Positions 37,669 through 47,336 of a DNA stretch of 64,000 nucleotides are shown here, in pieces; within the stretch, counting starts at the first letter, position 1, and every line of letters starts with the position of its first letter. The notes beneath the pieces were generated by a model, which saw only the letters and a list, made by a program, of their open reading frames with translations, did not search any database and was not told the origin of the DNA. Source of the stretch: Acidithiobacillus sp. YTS05 (GTDB lineage Bacteria; Pseudomonadota; Gammaproteobacteria; Acidithiobacillales; Acidithiobacillaceae); the NCBI RefSeq assembly GCF_024396695.1, contig NZ_CP094359.1, positions 2,472,001 to 2,536,000 of the forward strand, in the 5' to 3' direction. A program made the translations under genes and the position numbers.

Positions 37669-39011
37669 AGGTCGAGCAATGCCTCCAGGTAGTGGATATG
37701 CACCCCGCCGGCAGCAAACTGGGCATCGTCAACAATCCGCCGATGCAAGGCGATATTGCTGTGGATACCTTCGATGTTGATCTCGCGCAGGGCACTGCGC
37801 ATTCTCGCCAAGGCCTCGTCCCGGTCGCTACCAAAGGCGATCAGCTTGCCGATCATCGAATCGTAGTACGGCGGCACCCGGTAACCGGCATAGATATGGC
37901 TGTCGACCCGAATCCCAGGTCCTCCGGGAGGATGCCAAGCGGTGATCTGCCCCGGAGAGGGAACAAAGCGCTCGGGGTCTTCGGCATTGAGGCGGCACTC
38001 GATGGCATGCCCACGGAGTTGCACGTCGTCCTGGCTGAGCCAGAGCCTTTCTCCGGCGGCGACACGAATCTGCGCCTTGACGATGTCGATGCCGGTAATG
38101 AGTTCCGTTACCGGATGTTCGACCTGTATGCGGGTGTTCATCTCGATGAAGAAGAAGGTCTGGGCGACCGCATCATAGAGAAATTCTATGGTCCCTACGC
38201 CGCGATAGCCAATATCCTGACACGCCTGCGCGACTCTAGCGCCCATGGTTCGCCGTTGCTCGGCGCTGATTCCCGGTGCTGGGGCCTCTTCGATGACCTT
38301 TTGATGGCGGCGTTGCACCGAACAATCGCGCTCGCCCAGGTGAACACAGTTGCCATGGCCGTCACAAAGCACCTGAAACTCGATGTGACGCGGCGTTTCG
38401 AGGAATTTCTCCATGTACAGGGCGGGGTTGCCAAAGGCCCGCGCTGCCTCGGCAGTGGTCAGACTGACGGCATTGAGCAAGTGCGCCTCGGTATGCACCA
38501 CGCGCATACCCCGCCCACCGCCACCACCGGCCGCCTTGAGAATCACCGGATAGCCAATCTCTCGGGCCAGTCGATGAATCTCAGCGGGATCCTCGGGCAG
38601 AGGACCATCGGAACCCGGCACACAGGGAACACCCGCCTTACGCATGGCAACCTTGGCGGCAATCTTGTCCCCCATCATGCGAATGCTTTCGGGACGCGGG
38701 CCAATAAAGGCAAAGCCGCTGCGTTCGACGCGCTCGGCAAAATCGGCGTTCTCGGAGAGGAAACCAAAGCCGGGATGGATCGCCTCGGCATCGGTCACCT
38801 CCGCCGCGGCAATCACCGCCGGAATATTGAGGTAACTTTTGTCCGAAGCCGCCGGGCCGATACAGACCGACTCATCGGCCAGCTTGACGTGCATCAGGTC
38901 ACGATCGGGCTCCGAATGCACCGCCACCGTGCGAATTCCCATCTCGCGGCAGGCACGTTGCACCCGCAGGGCAATTTCACCACGGTTGGCAATCAGGATC
39001 TTGCCGAACAT
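37665..39011 (-). CDS. accC: Acetyl-CoA carboxylase biotin carboxylase subunit
   Basis: Carboxylates the biotin on AccB in the first step of fatty-acid synthesis. The ATP-grasp enzyme (448 residues) starts [17 protein letters not shown] and holds the glycine-rich ATP loop [15 protein letters not shown], plus [17 protein letters not shown] 39011 is one base before the accB stop region, giving a tight accB-accC pair. The longer open frame upstream overlaps accB and is not real. Confidence 0.96.
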   Translation of the reverse strand: MFGKILIANRGEIALRVQRACREMGIRTVAVHSEPDRDLMHVKLADESVCIGPAASDKSYLNIPAVIAAAEVTDAEAIHPGFGFLSENADFAERVERSGFAFIGPRPESIRMMGDKIAAKVAMRKAGVPCVPGSDGPLPEDPAEIHRLAREIGYPVILKAAGGGGGRGMRVVHTEAHLLNAVSLTTAEAARAFGNPALYMEKFLETPRHIEFQVLCDGHGNCVHLGERDCSVQRRHQKVIEEAPAPGISAEQRRTMGARVAQACQDIGYRGVGTIEFLYDAVAQTFFFIEMNTRIQVEHPVTELITGIDIVKAQIRVAAGERLWLSQDDVQLRGHAIECRLNAEDPERFVPSPGQITAWHPPGGPGIRVDSHIYAGYRVPPYYDSMIGKLIAFGSDRDEALARMRSALREINIEGIHSNIALHRRIVDDAQFAAGGVHIHYLEALLDL

Positions 39012-39012
39012 T

Positions 39013-39486
39013 TCAGGACTCGGGCGCAATGATGAAGAGGGGTTCGCCGTATTCCACCGGCTGCCCATTGGCGACGAGGATCTTGAGGATCTTGCCACTC
39101 ACATCCGCCTCGATCTCGTTCAAGAGCTTCATCGCCTCGATGATGCAGAGGGTCTGACCGGCCTTCACGACACTTCCCTCGTCCACAAAAGGCTTCGCCT
39201 CTGGTGACGGGGCACGGTAAAAGGTTCCGACCATGGGCGATTTGATCATGTAACCTTCCGGCTGCGGCGGCTCCGCCTTCACCGCACTGGGCGGGGTCTC
39301 TGCCACCGGCATGGTTGCGGGGCCAGCGCTGGGCGCGGCAGGGGGCACAGCGTAGGACACGGCGGCGACGGGGACCTCCCGATGCCGGGAGAGGCGTACC
39401 TTGCTCTCTCCCTCGACCACCTCGATTTCATCGATGGAGCTCTTTTCGAGAAGGTCGGCCAGGCGGCGAATGAATTGTATGTCCAT
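39013..39486 (-). CDS. accB: Biotin carboxyl carrier protein
   Basis: Carries biotin between the carboxylase and transferase subunits. The N-terminal helix [16 protein letters not shown], a Pro/Ala-rich linker (residues 40-80) and a C-terminal biotinyl domain are visible. The biotinylated Lys120 lies in [11 protein letters not shown]. Second gene of the aroQ-accB-accC-prmA operon; accC follows within 2 bp. Confidence 0.96.
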   Translation of the reverse strand: MDIQFIRRLADLLEKSSIDEIEVVEGESKVRLSRHREVPVAAVSYAVPPAAPSAGPATMPVAETPPSAVKAEPPQPEGYMIKSPMVGTFYRAPSPEAKPFVDEGSVVKAGQTLCIIEAMKLLNEIEADVSGKILKILVANGQPVEYGEPLFIIAPES

Positions 39487-39507
39487 ATGCTTTCCTTTTG
39501 ATGTCGT

Positions 39508-39948
39508 TCAGGCGGACAGACGACGGCGAATCGCCTCGAGGGCCAGGGTATAGCCATCCGGCCCGAGGCCGACGATGCTTCCCTGGGCTAGATCGGAGAA
39601 ATAGGAATGGCGGCGGAAGGGCTCTCGCGCGTGAATATTGGAGAGGTGTACTTCGATGAAGGGGATGGCGACGGCACTCAGGGCGTCGCGTAAGGCGACA
39701 CTGGTATGGGTAAAGGCTGCGGGGTTGATGATGAGGTAATCGACCCCCTGTTCCGCCGCGGCTTGCACCGCATCGACCAGTTCATGCTCGGCGTTGCTTT
39801 GTAGACAGCGTAGTTTCCAGCCCCAGGTTTGGGCCTGCGCCTGCAGGGCAGCATCGATCTGCGCCAGCGTGCTTTGACCGTAGTGCTGCGGCTCGCGTCG
39901 GCCGAGGAGATTGAGGTTGGGTCCGTGTAGGGTCAGTATGTGGGGCAC
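39508..39948 (-). CDS. aroQ: 3-dehydroquinate dehydratase, type II
   Basis: Dodecameric type II dehydroquinase of the shikimate pathway (146 residues). The motif [21 protein letters not shown] carries the active-site arginine and tyrosine. [30 protein letters not shown] with the catalytic histidine, and [17 protein letters not shown] follow. Start GTG 39948 has AAGG at 8 nt and gives the usual length; the upstream codons to 40014 are unlikely. First gene of the operon leading to accB. Confidence 0.93.
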   Translation of the reverse strand: MPHILTLHGPNLNLLGRREPQHYGQSTLAQIDAALQAQAQTWGWKLRCLQSNAEHELVDAVQAAAEQGVDYLIINPAAFTHTSVALRDALSAVAIPFIEVHLSNIHAREPFRRHSYFSDLAQGSIVGLGPDGYTLALEAIRRRLSA

Positions 39949-40038
39949 TCGGGCAACCTTGCGTCTGGGGTCGTTCGATACATGGCCCAGAGTCTGCCGC
40001 AAAGTGTCCCACAAATCCAGATAATGGAACGTTTTCCC

Positions 40039-40638
40039 TCAGAAATGATCTTTGATCAACCAATCGCTGCTCGGCAGGCGATTGCGCTCCCAAGCATTGT
40101 CCATGCCCTTGCCAACGGCCACCATATACCCAATCACATAGTTCTTGGGCAGATGGATGAGACGCGCCACGGCATCGAAGTCAAAGCCATCCATCGGGCA
40201 GCTGTCGTAGCCCAGATCCTGCGCCAGCAACATCACGGTCATACCAAAGATCCCCAGGCTGCGCATGGCCTCATCGCGCGCCACTTGTGGCTTTCCCCGG
40301 TAATATTCGTCGAGCTTGGGCAGCAAAAAGTCCTGCACCGGTTGCGGCGAGGTCGCCCAGTAGCGCTGCGGCTCTTCCTGCCACGCATCCAGATCGGCAC
40401 AGAGAACGAGAAGCAGCGAAGCGTCGGTGACCTGCGCCTGTCCCCAGGCCACTTCCCGTATAGCCTGGCGCAACTGCGAATCCTGCACATCGACCACCCG
40501 CCAATGCTGGATGTTATAGGCACTGGGCGCGAGGGCGGCATTTTCGAGCAGCACACGGCGCGTCTCCGCGGACATTTGATGCTGCGGATCAAAACTCTTG
40601 GCAGCGCGGCGCTTTTGAACGGCGGTAGTGACATCTAT
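40039..40638 (-). CDS. Nitroreductase family protein with apparent ATA start
   Basis: FMN-dependent nitroreductase-like protein. From the first ATG (40575) it has 178 residues, starting MSAETRRVLLENAALAPSAYNIQHW. The conserved N-terminal region of the family (KRRAAKSFDPQHQ, flavin-binding) is encoded in frame just upstream but has no ATG, GTG or TTG. At the expected start, 8 nt after an AGGGGAG site, the codon is ATA (40638-40636), then Asp-Val-Thr. An in-frame TGA lies further upstream. The protein is thus 199 residues if ATA or another rare codon is used, or N-terminally truncated if not. Other motifs (GMTVMLLAQDLGYDSCPMDG) are intact. Confidence 0.8.
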   Translation of the reverse strand: MDVTTAVQKRRAAKSFDPQHQMSAETRRVLLENAALAPSAYNIQHWRVVDVQDSQLRQAIREVAWGQAQVTDASLLLVLCADLDAWQEEPQRYWATSPQPVQDFLLPKLDEYYRGKPQVARDEAMRSLGIFGMTVMLLAQDLGYDSCPMDGFDFDAVARLIHLPKNYVIGYMVAVGKGMDNAWERNRLPSSDWLIKDHF

Positions 40639-40702
40639 ACGATTTTCTCCCCTATAGGCAATGTGGAAGAATCATACCAACCAGTCTGTATAATGGCAAA
40701 GG

Positions 40703-42370
40703 CTAGCGGCTGATCGGCTTGAAGCGAAGCCGGTGCGGGCGTGCAGCCTCTTCTCCGAGACGACGGCGCTTGTCTTCCTCGTATTCGCGGTAGTTGCCAG
40801 TAAAGAACTCCACATGGGCATCGCCCTCGAAGGCGATGATGTGGGTGGCGATGCGATCGAGAAACCAACGGTCGTGCGAGATCACCATCACCGTACCGGC
40901 GAATTCGAGTAGGGCATCCTCCAGGGCGCGCAGGGTTTCCACATCGAGGTCGTTGGAAGGCTCGTCCAGCAACAGCACATTCCCACCGGTCAACAGGGTC
41001 TTGGAGAGATGCAGTCGGCCACGCTCACCGCCAGAGAGCTGTCCCACCAGCTTTTGCTGATCCGCGCCCTTGAAATTGAAACGCCCGCAATAGGCGCGCG
41101 AGGGAATCTCGAACTTGCCGATCTGCAGGATATCCAGACCGCCGGAGATCTCCTCCCAGACGTTGTTTTTGGCGGCAAGGGCATCGCGCGACTGATCGAC
41201 GTAGGCGAGCTGCACGGTGGGGCCGATCTTTACCGTGCCGCTATCGGGCTGCTCCTGGCCGGTGATGAGCTTGAAAAAGGTCGACTTGCCGGCGCCGTTG
41301 GGGCCGATAATGCCAACGATGGCACCTGGCGGGACCTTGAAGCTCAAGTTTTCGAACAGGAGACGATCACCAAAGCCCTTGGTCACATTCTCGAATTCGA
41401 TCACCTCATTGCCCAGGCGTTCGGCCACCGGAATGAAGATTTCCTGGGTTTCGTTGCGCGCCTGATACTCGTAGGAGCTCAGTTCTTCGAAACGTGCCAG
41501 ACGTGCCTTGCTCTTACTTTGCCGTCCGCGAGCACTCTGCCGTACCCATTCCAGCTCCTGTTTCATCGCCTTGATACGCGAGGCCTCGGTACGCGCCTCC
41601 TGCTCCAAGCGCTTCTCTTTCTGCTCCAGCCAGGTGGAGTAATTTCCCTTCCAAGGAATCCCTTGGCCACGATCGAGCTCCAGGATCCACTCGGCGGCGT
41701 TGTCGAGAAAATAGCGATCGTGGGTGACCGCCACCACGGTACCCGGAAAGCGCGCCAGATATTGCTCCAGCCACTCCACCGATTCGGCATCGAGGTGGTT
41801 GGTAGGTTCATCCAGAAGGAGCATGTCGGGGCGACTGATGAGCAGGCGACACAGCGCAATCCGTCGCTTCTCGCCACCCGAGAGACTACCCACCTTGGCG
41901 TCCCAGGGGGCAAGGCGCAGGGCATCGGCGGCAACCTCCATCTGTTGCTCGGCCTGATGTCCGTCACCTGCCGCCAGAATCGCCTCCAGGCGCGCCTGCT
42001 CGCTGGCCAGGTGGTCAAAATCGGCATCCGGCTCGGCGTAGGCGGCATAAATGGCGTCGAGCTCGGCACGCGCCGTGAGGATCTCGCCCAAACCTTCTTC
42101 TACGGCCTCGCGCACGGTCTTTTCCGGATCGACGTGCGGTTCCTGCGGCAGATAGCCAATCTTCAGATCGGGCATCGGTGTGGCTTCGCCCTCATACTGC
42201 TTGTCGACCCCCGCCATGATCTTGAGCAGAGTCGATTTTCCGGCCCCATTGAGGCCCAACACGCCAATTTTTGCGCCGGGGAAGAAGGACAGGGAGATGT
42301 CTTTGAGCAAAGCGCGTTTGGGCGGCACTACCTTGCTCAGACGATTCATGGTGAAGACGTATTGGGCCAT
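40703..42370 (-). CDS. ettA: Energy-dependent translational throttle protein EttA
   Basis: ABC-F ATPase that binds the ribosomal E site and gates the first elongation step according to energy state. Two ATPase domains are present, with Walker A GLNGAGKST and GPNGAGKST, signatures LSGGEKRRIALCRLL and LSGGERGRLHLSKTL, and a linker (P-site tRNA interaction motif) between them. The N-terminus MAQYVFTMNRLSKVVPPKR and the C-terminal basic end are EttA-type. ATG 42370 follows AAGGA; 555 residues. Confidence 0.94.
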   Translation of the reverse strand: MAQYVFTMNRLSKVVPPKRALLKDISLSFFPGAKIGVLGLNGAGKSTLLKIMAGVDKQYEGEATPMPDLKIGYLPQEPHVDPEKTVREAVEEGLGEILTARAELDAIYAAYAEPDADFDHLASEQARLEAILAAGDGHQAEQQMEVAADALRLAPWDAKVGSLSGGEKRRIALCRLLISRPDMLLLDEPTNHLDAESVEWLEQYLARFPGTVVAVTHDRYFLDNAAEWILELDRGQGIPWKGNYSTWLEQKEKRLEQEARTEASRIKAMKQELEWVRQSARGRQSKSKARLARFEELSSYEYQARNETQEIFIPVAERLGNEVIEFENVTKGFGDRLLFENLSFKVPPGAIVGIIGPNGAGKSTFFKLITGQEQPDSGTVKIGPTVQLAYVDQSRDALAAKNNVWEEISGGLDILQIGKFEIPSRAYCGRFNFKGADQQKLVGQLSGGERGRLHLSKTLLTGGNVLLLDEPSNDLDVETLRALEDALLEFAGTVMVISHDRWFLDRIATHIIAFEGDAHVEFFTGNYREYEEDKRRRLGEEAARPHRLRFKPISR

Positions 42371-42426
42371 CGGAAATCCTTGCTGCGATCTGGTCGGGCG
42401 CCAGTGTAGCAAAAACGCGGGCGCGA

Positions 42427-42455
42427 TTCCCCGCCCTCGGGCAAGCAGTTACAAT
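42427..42455 (+). promoter_or_regulatory. Candidate promoter of the small ORF-panD-MFS unit
   Basis: TTCCCC (42427-42432) and TACAAT (42450-42455) are separated by 17 bp, about 32 bp upstream of the small ORF start. The -10 box is good and the -35 box weak. Confidence 0.4.
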
Positions 42456-42487
42456 ACCCACGGTTTGCTTAGTGGAGGGGCAAAGAG

Positions 42488-42607
42488 ATGCTCAGCATGT
42501 GGGGTGAAATCGTGATCCTGGTGGGGACGCCCGTCCTGCTCTTGCTCGTCGCCCTGGGCGTCAATCGCCTCGCTCGCCGTCATTCCGACGAGCACAAGGA
42601 ACACTGA
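42488..42607 (+). CDS. Small 39-residue membrane peptide upstream of panD
   Basis: An ORF of 39 residues starting [15 protein letters not shown], with one hydrophobic helix (about residues 8-27) and a charged C-terminus [13 protein letters not shown]. It has a strong GGAGGGG site 6-8 nt upstream of the ATG and a plausible promoter at 42427-42455. Its stop overlaps the panD start (TGATG), which suggests translational coupling. I know no family for it. The topology is N-out/C-in by the positive-inside rule. Confidence 0.6.
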   Translation: MLSMWGEIVILVGTPVLLLLVALGVNRLARRHSDEHKEH

Positions 42608-42972
42608 TGCTGATCACGATGCTGAAAAGCAAGCTGCACCGGGTGCGGGTCACGGCGGTAGAGCTCGATTATGAGGGTTCTTGCGCCATCGATGCCGAGC
42701 TGTTGGCGGCGGCGGGCATCCTTCCCTTCGAGCAGATTCAGATCTATGACGTGCACAACGGCGAGCGCTTCACCACCTACGCCATCAGTGCCGCGCCCGG
42801 CAGTGGCTGCATTTCGGTGAATGGTGCCGCTGCCCGACGCGTGGCCCTGGGCGACCTGCTCATTATCGCGAGCTATCTCCAAATCAGTCCCCAGGAGGCG
42901 CAAGGCTGGCGACCCAAAGTGGTCCACGTCGATACACAAAATCGGGAAATTCGTCCCACCCTCGCTGTCTGA
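42607..42972 (+). CDS. panD: Aspartate 1-decarboxylase proenzyme
   Basis: Makes beta-alanine for pantothenate and CoA. The pyruvoyl enzyme self-cleaves between Gly24 and Ser25 in YEGSCAID; numbering agrees with E. coli when ATG 42607 is used. Other conserved parts are [12 protein letters not shown] and [20 protein letters not shown]. 121 residues. It follows the small membrane ORF and precedes an MFS gene by 6 bp. Confidence 0.95.
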   Translation: MLITMLKSKLHRVRVTAVELDYEGSCAIDAELLAAAGILPFEQIQIYDVHNGERFTTYAISAAPGSGCISVNGAAARRVALGDLLIIASYLQISPQEAQGWRPKVVHVDTQNREIRPTLAV

Positions 42973-42978
42973 AGCGTT

Positions 42979-44208
42979 TTGCTGCTCACCAACGTACCTG
43001 CAAGCGCGCGCCGACTGCTGGCGGCGCGCGCGGCGCGCAGTGTGGGGCAGGGTGCCCTGGTGGTCGATTTTGCGCTGTATCTGCACGCCCTGCACTGGAC
43101 GGCGGTGGCGATCGGCGCTCTTTACTCCGCCAGTCTTCTGCTGGGCGGACTTGCGACTCTGCTGGTGGGGCCCGCCAGTGACCGCTATGGCGCACGACGT
43201 TTTTTGTTGGGCTACGAAGGCACCCAGGTCCTTGCCGCCGTTCTGGCGTTGCTCAGCAGTAATCCCGCCATCCTCAGCATTGCCGCCCTGCTCGGTGCCT
43301 TTGGACGTGGCGCCAATGGCGGCGCCGGCCCCTTTGCGCCCGCAGAACAGGCGTGGCTGTCGCGCAGCCTGGCGCAGGAAATCTGGGGCCGGGTTTTACC
43401 GATCAATACCGCCATTGGACTAGCGGGAATGGGTCTGGGGGCAGCGCTTGCCGCTCTGCCAGGCCAGTTTGCCCCCGCTTTTCCCGAACTCCTGGGGTAC
43501 CGCAGTCTCTTTGCTCTGGTCCTCCTCGGCGCATTGGCCAGTCTGTGGCTACTGTACCGTGCCCGCGAACCCGGACCCCGGGCGGCATCCGCAGCGGTCG
43601 CGGAGGAGACGGCCTCGGCACCGACCAGCTTTCGCTGGCGTCCGCTGCTCAGCTTTGGCGCCATCAACAGCCTCAACGGCCTCGGCATCGGCTTGATCGG
43701 CCCGCTGATGGCCTACTGGATGCACCTGCGTTTTCATGCGGGCCCGGCGCTGATCGGCCCCGGTATGGCCATTGCCTTTCTGGTGGCGGCGGCCAGCTCA
43801 CTGTTCAGCATTCGCCTGAACCGACGCTTTGGCATGGTAGGTACAGTGGTGCGCCTGCGCTTGGTCGGTTTGTTAATGTTACTGATGATCCCTCTGGCGC
43901 CGAACTTCTGGCTGGCGATGCTCGCCTACATCCTGCGCTCGGCCATGAATCAGGGCAGCATCGGTTCCCGGCAGGCCCTCTTTCTCGGCATTGTCGACCA
44001 GCGCCACCGGGGTCTCGCGGCCACCATCAATAGCCTGAGCATCCAGGCACCGCGCGCCATCGGCCCGGTCATCGCCGGGCTCTTCTTCGCCGCTGGCCTG
44101 CTCAGCTGGCCCTTCTACCTCGGCGCCGGGCTACAGGCGCTGTATCTGCTTTTCTTCCATCGCTTTTTCGGCAATGCCGAAGCGGCGAGGAAGAAACCCG
44201 ATGCCTGA
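42979..44208 (+). CDS. MFS transporter
   Basis: A 409-residue protein with about twelve hydrophobic helices. The motif A loop reads GPASDRYGARRFLLG after TM2, and a long soluble loop (about residues 190-215) separates the two halves. The substrate is unknown. No ATG is near the N-terminus, so TTG 42979 is taken as start, 6 bp after panD; the ribosome-binding site is weak. It converges on ccsA with only 2 bp between stops. Confidence 0.83.
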   Translation: MLLTNVPASARRLLAARAARSVGQGALVVDFALYLHALHWTAVAIGALYSASLLLGGLATLLVGPASDRYGARRFLLGYEGTQVLAAVLALLSSNPAILSIAALLGAFGRGANGGAGPFAPAEQAWLSRSLAQEIWGRVLPINTAIGLAGMGLGAALAALPGQFAPAFPELLGYRSLFALVLLGALASLWLLYRAREPGPRAASAAVAEETASAPTSFRWRPLLSFGAINSLNGLGIGLIGPLMAYWMHLRFHAGPALIGPGMAIAFLVAAASSLFSIRLNRRFGMVGTVVRLRLVGLLMLLMIPLAPNFWLAMLAYILRSAMNQGSIGSRQALFLGIVDQRHRGLAATINSLSIQAPRAIGPVIAGLFFAAGLLSWPFYLGAGLQALYLLFFHRFFGNAEAARKKPDA

Positions 44209-44210
44209 GC

Positions 44211-45389
44211 TCAGAGCTTGCCGTAGGAATGCAGGCCCGACAGGAACATGTTGACACCCAGGAAGCAGAAGCTGACTACCCAGAGGCTCAGGAAAGACCA
44301 CCAGGCCATGCTGCGACCGCGCCAGCCCTTGACCACCCGGGCGTGCAGGAAGCCTGCGTAATTGAGCCAGACGATCAGGGCCCAGGTTTCCTTGGGGTCC
44401 CAGGACCAGAAGCCACCCCAGGCCCGCGCCGCCCAGACCGCACCAAGGATGGTAGCCACGGTAAAAAACAGGAAGCCCAGGGCAATGGCGCGGTACATGA
44501 CCTCGTCCATCAGGTCGGCGTCGGGCAGGCGGGCGGCCAAGATCCCGCGGCGTCGGACAGATCCCTCACGCAGCAGATATGCCGCCCCAATCAGGCTGGC
44601 GATGGTGAAATTGGCGTAGCCGACAAACATCATCGGCACATGCAGCTTCATCCAGAAACTCTGCAAGGCGGGGATCAAGGGCTCGACGCGATCCATGTGT
44701 TGCGCCAGAGTCAACCACAACAAAAAGCCTACCGCCGCCGCCACTAAGGGCATGATGAAGGCGCCCAGGCTGCGATTTTGCGCCTTTTTCTCGTAATACA
44801 GGTAAAACAGCGGAGTCGTCGCGCAAAAAAGCACAAAGACTTCCCACAGATTACTGACGGGGATGTGTCCCCAGCTCGGGTGTCCGAGGTAGGTCTCGCG
44901 CCAACGCACGCCCAGACCAATGAAGCCGAAGATCACGCCCCCCCAGGTCAGGCGCGTCGCCCAGCGCCCCACCGCCTCACGCCCCGAGAAAAAATGCAGC
45001 AGGTAGGCCGCAGTAGCGAGGAGGAGGAGTACCGACATCCACATTGCAGCAGCGACACCCTGTAACACGTAGTGCAAGAGGAAATTGTTTTCTGCCGTCT
45101 GACCGTGGGCATAGAGCCAGACCGCGCCCAATGCCGGCAGGACACTGGCTACCGTCGCCCACTGCAGCGGGCGCCAGGCAACGCCAGCCAGCAAGAGACC
45201 CACATACCAGGACGCCAGTACCACATATTGCCAATAGTCGAACTGCGCGCCCCAGCGGGCGAGAATGAATGCCGCCACCGCCGTCAGGCCCAGGATCCAG
45301 GCGGCCTCCTGACGCAGGATCTCCGCCAGGGTCCGGTGCCGAAACTCCGCGGGCAGTTCTTCTGCCCAGGATTCCATGCTCTTTGCCAT
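44211..45389 (-). CDS. ccsA: Cytochrome c biogenesis protein CcsA/CcsB (ResC)
   Basis: Haem-handling membrane subunit of System II cytochrome c maturation (392 residues). The tryptophan-rich haem motif is WGGFWSWDPKETWALIVWLNY. The conserved histidines that ligate haem lie in flanking helices (SFWMKLHVPMMFVGY, GFLHARVV). About eight to ten hydrophobic helices. ATG 45389 has a GAGGAG site. It follows resB, its functional partner, and their ends are separated by 26 bp. Confidence 0.92.
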   Translation of the reverse strand: MAKSMESWAEELPAEFRHRTLAEILRQEAAWILGLTAVAAFILARWGAQFDYWQYVVLASWYVGLLLAGVAWRPLQWATVASVLPALGAVWLYAHGQTAENNFLLHYVLQGVAAAMWMSVLLLLATAAYLLHFFSGREAVGRWATRLTWGGVIFGFIGLGVRWRETYLGHPSWGHIPVSNLWEVFVLFCATTPLFYLYYEKKAQNRSLGAFIMPLVAAAVGFLLWLTLAQHMDRVEPLIPALQSFWMKLHVPMMFVGYANFTIASLIGAAYLLREGSVRRRGILAARLPDADLMDEVMYRAIALGFLFFTVATILGAVWAARAWGGFWSWDPKETWALIVWLNYAGFLHARVVKGWRGRSMAWWSFLSLWVVSFCFLGVNMFLSGLHSYGKL

Positions 45390-45415
45390 GTGTTCCGCTC
45401 CTCTCTCTAAATAAG

Positions 45416-47239
45416 TCAACAATTCAAAGTAGTATCTTCTTTTCTAGGCGACGTCCGCAAGGCACGCTCCCAGGCAGCGAACTCGCGGGCGAACTCCCGC
45501 TTGTTCCGATCAGCGCTGGCGCCCAGTTCCAGATGACTGCCGCCTTCCCGATCCTCTACCCGCGCCCAAATCCGCCGTTGCGGCAGGTAAAAGAGAATGA
45601 AAATTCCCAGTACCAGGGCCACACAACCCCAGTAGATGGGCACCGTACCGGGCCACTTGGTAACCTGCAGACCGGCCGCCCAGCGATGGTCGAAGGACTG
45701 CAGGCGGAGAATGAAGGGGGCGGGATAATCCCGCATCTGCGCCAAGGCATTCAGGCTCGCCTGCACGAAACGACCCTGCTCGGCAGTAGACATATTGGGT
45801 GCCACACGCGCGGCAAGCATCGCAAAAATCTGCTGAAAGACCGCCGGAGATGCCTGTGCACCGCCGCGCGCCGCCACCTGCAGGGCAGCCAGATAATTCA
45901 GAAACAGGGAGATGCCGCCGTTGGGCCCGACGGGCAGATAGACGTAGTGATAAGGATCACCGAGCGCCTGCCGATATCCCTGCACGAAATAGCCTTGTCC
46001 ATTGCGGCTGATGGGGCTGAAGTAGGTTTTGAATTCCGCCGCGCCACCGTGCGGGTCATGCACCACGTAGGTGTAACTCGGGCCCAGGTTGATCATGGGG
46101 TTTTTCGGGTCGGGCTTGTCGCCTACCGCCGTGCGCGGCATGACATTGTAGAGGGAGAAGTTCTTCAATTGCACTGAATAACCGGAACCCCCCGCCTGCA
46201 GGGTCTGCCCGACCCGTCCCGTGAGCTGCCCCGGCTGCAACGCTGGCATTCCCAATACGTAACTTTGCAGGTGCAGGAGGGAGCCACCGTCACTGAAGCT
46301 CGACTGATAAATTTCCACGCCATCGTAGGACATCGGATGATTGACGCGAATAATGCCACTTTTCAGTACCTTGCCCGACGGACTGTAGAGCACGACATCG
46401 GAAACGAAATCGCTGGGCATACCGGTAGAGTAATAACTGACGTGAAACGAGCGCAGATGAATGCGGAACGGCAGGGGCTGCACGAGGTAACCATCGCCGG
46501 CCAGCTCGAAGACGGCATCCGCCGTCTGTCCCTCCGGCAGGGTGATGATGCCGCGGTACGCAGGATTGTGCAGCGGCATCCAGGCCGAACGGGGGATTTC
46601 GCTGAGGGGCAGATCGAAGTTCTTGGCGGGCTGGAGAGTACCCGTCCACTCTGCCCATTTCACCGGAATATCGGCATTGTAGAGGGCCGCCGCGCAGATG
46701 AGGATGATGGCCAGATGGGTAAGGAAATATCCCAGCCGGTGAAAGCGCCCCTTGCGCGCGGCTACATAGAACTCACTACCCTCACGCTCCAGGCGCGGGC
46801 GGAAACCGGCCTGGCGTAGCAATGCCGCAAGGCGGTTGGCCATGCCTTCGGCCGACAGCTCCGCATCGGTCGAGAAAAAATGTTCCTGTGCGCGGATTGC
46901 CGCGTGGCGCTGCCGGACGGGCAGGGCGCGCATGTCGCGCAGCATGCGCGGGCCATTACGCGTGACACAGGTAGCAGTAGAGAGGACCAGAAAGGCGACG
47001 ATCCCGGTGTACCACAGGGTTCGGTAGACGTTGTAGAGCCCCAGCTCGCGATAAACCTGAAACCAGAAGCTACCGAACTGGAGCTGGTAGTTGTCGTAGG
47101 GCTGTTGCTGGCTCAGTACCGTACCGATGACGGAAGCGATGGCGAGCAGGACAAGCAGGCTCACCGCCAAGCGCATCGAGCCCAAAAATTGCAGCAGTAG
47201 ACGCAATCGCGAAGACTGCGCAGAGTGAACACGACTCAT
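45416..47239 (-). CDS. resB: Cytochrome c biogenesis protein ResB (Ccs1)
   Basis: System II partner of CcsA, about 607 residues. Three N-terminal membrane helices (LAVSLLVLLAIASVIGTVL, then near 80 and 170), a large periplasmic domain and a final helix near 545 (WGCVALVLGIFILFYLP). Conserved parts include VSLLVLLAIASVIGTVLSQ and RVNHPMSYDGVEIYQSSF. Start ATG 47239 is chosen, with GGGAGG about 13 nt upstream; a GTG at 47254 sits on that site. Presence of System II rather than Ccm is a taxonomic clue. Confidence 0.92.
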   Translation of the reverse strand: MSRVHSAQSSRLRLLLQFLGSMRLAVSLLVLLAIASVIGTVLSQQQPYDNYQLQFGSFWFQVYRELGLYNVYRTLWYTGIVAFLVLSTATCVTRNGPRMLRDMRALPVRQRHAAIRAQEHFFSTDAELSAEGMANRLAALLRQAGFRPRLEREGSEFYVAARKGRFHRLGYFLTHLAIILICAAALYNADIPVKWAEWTGTLQPAKNFDLPLSEIPRSAWMPLHNPAYRGIITLPEGQTADAVFELAGDGYLVQPLPFRIHLRSFHVSYYSTGMPSDFVSDVVLYSPSGKVLKSGIIRVNHPMSYDGVEIYQSSFSDGGSLLHLQSYVLGMPALQPGQLTGRVGQTLQAGGSGYSVQLKNFSLYNVMPRTAVGDKPDPKNPMINLGPSYTYVVHDPHGGAAEFKTYFSPISRNGQGYFVQGYRQALGDPYHYVYLPVGPNGGISLFLNYLAALQVAARGGAQASPAVFQQIFAMLAARVAPNMSTAEQGRFVQASLNALAQMRDYPAPFILRLQSFDHRWAAGLQVTKWPGTVPIYWGCVALVLGIFILFYLPQRRIWARVEDREGGSHLELGASADRNKREFAREFAAWERALRTSPRKEDTTLNC

Positions 47240-47336
47240 GGTCTGCAAGACCACCTCCCCATTCTGTTGTCTGCCCGCAGTCTAGCGCTTCAGGAAAGAA
47301 TTGCCAGTAGCCGCGTGGCACGGCTATGCTCCTAGC

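Noticed and set aside
37692..39032. A 446-residue + strand open frame
   Set aside because: Antisense of accC, whose ATP-grasp motifs are unambiguous.
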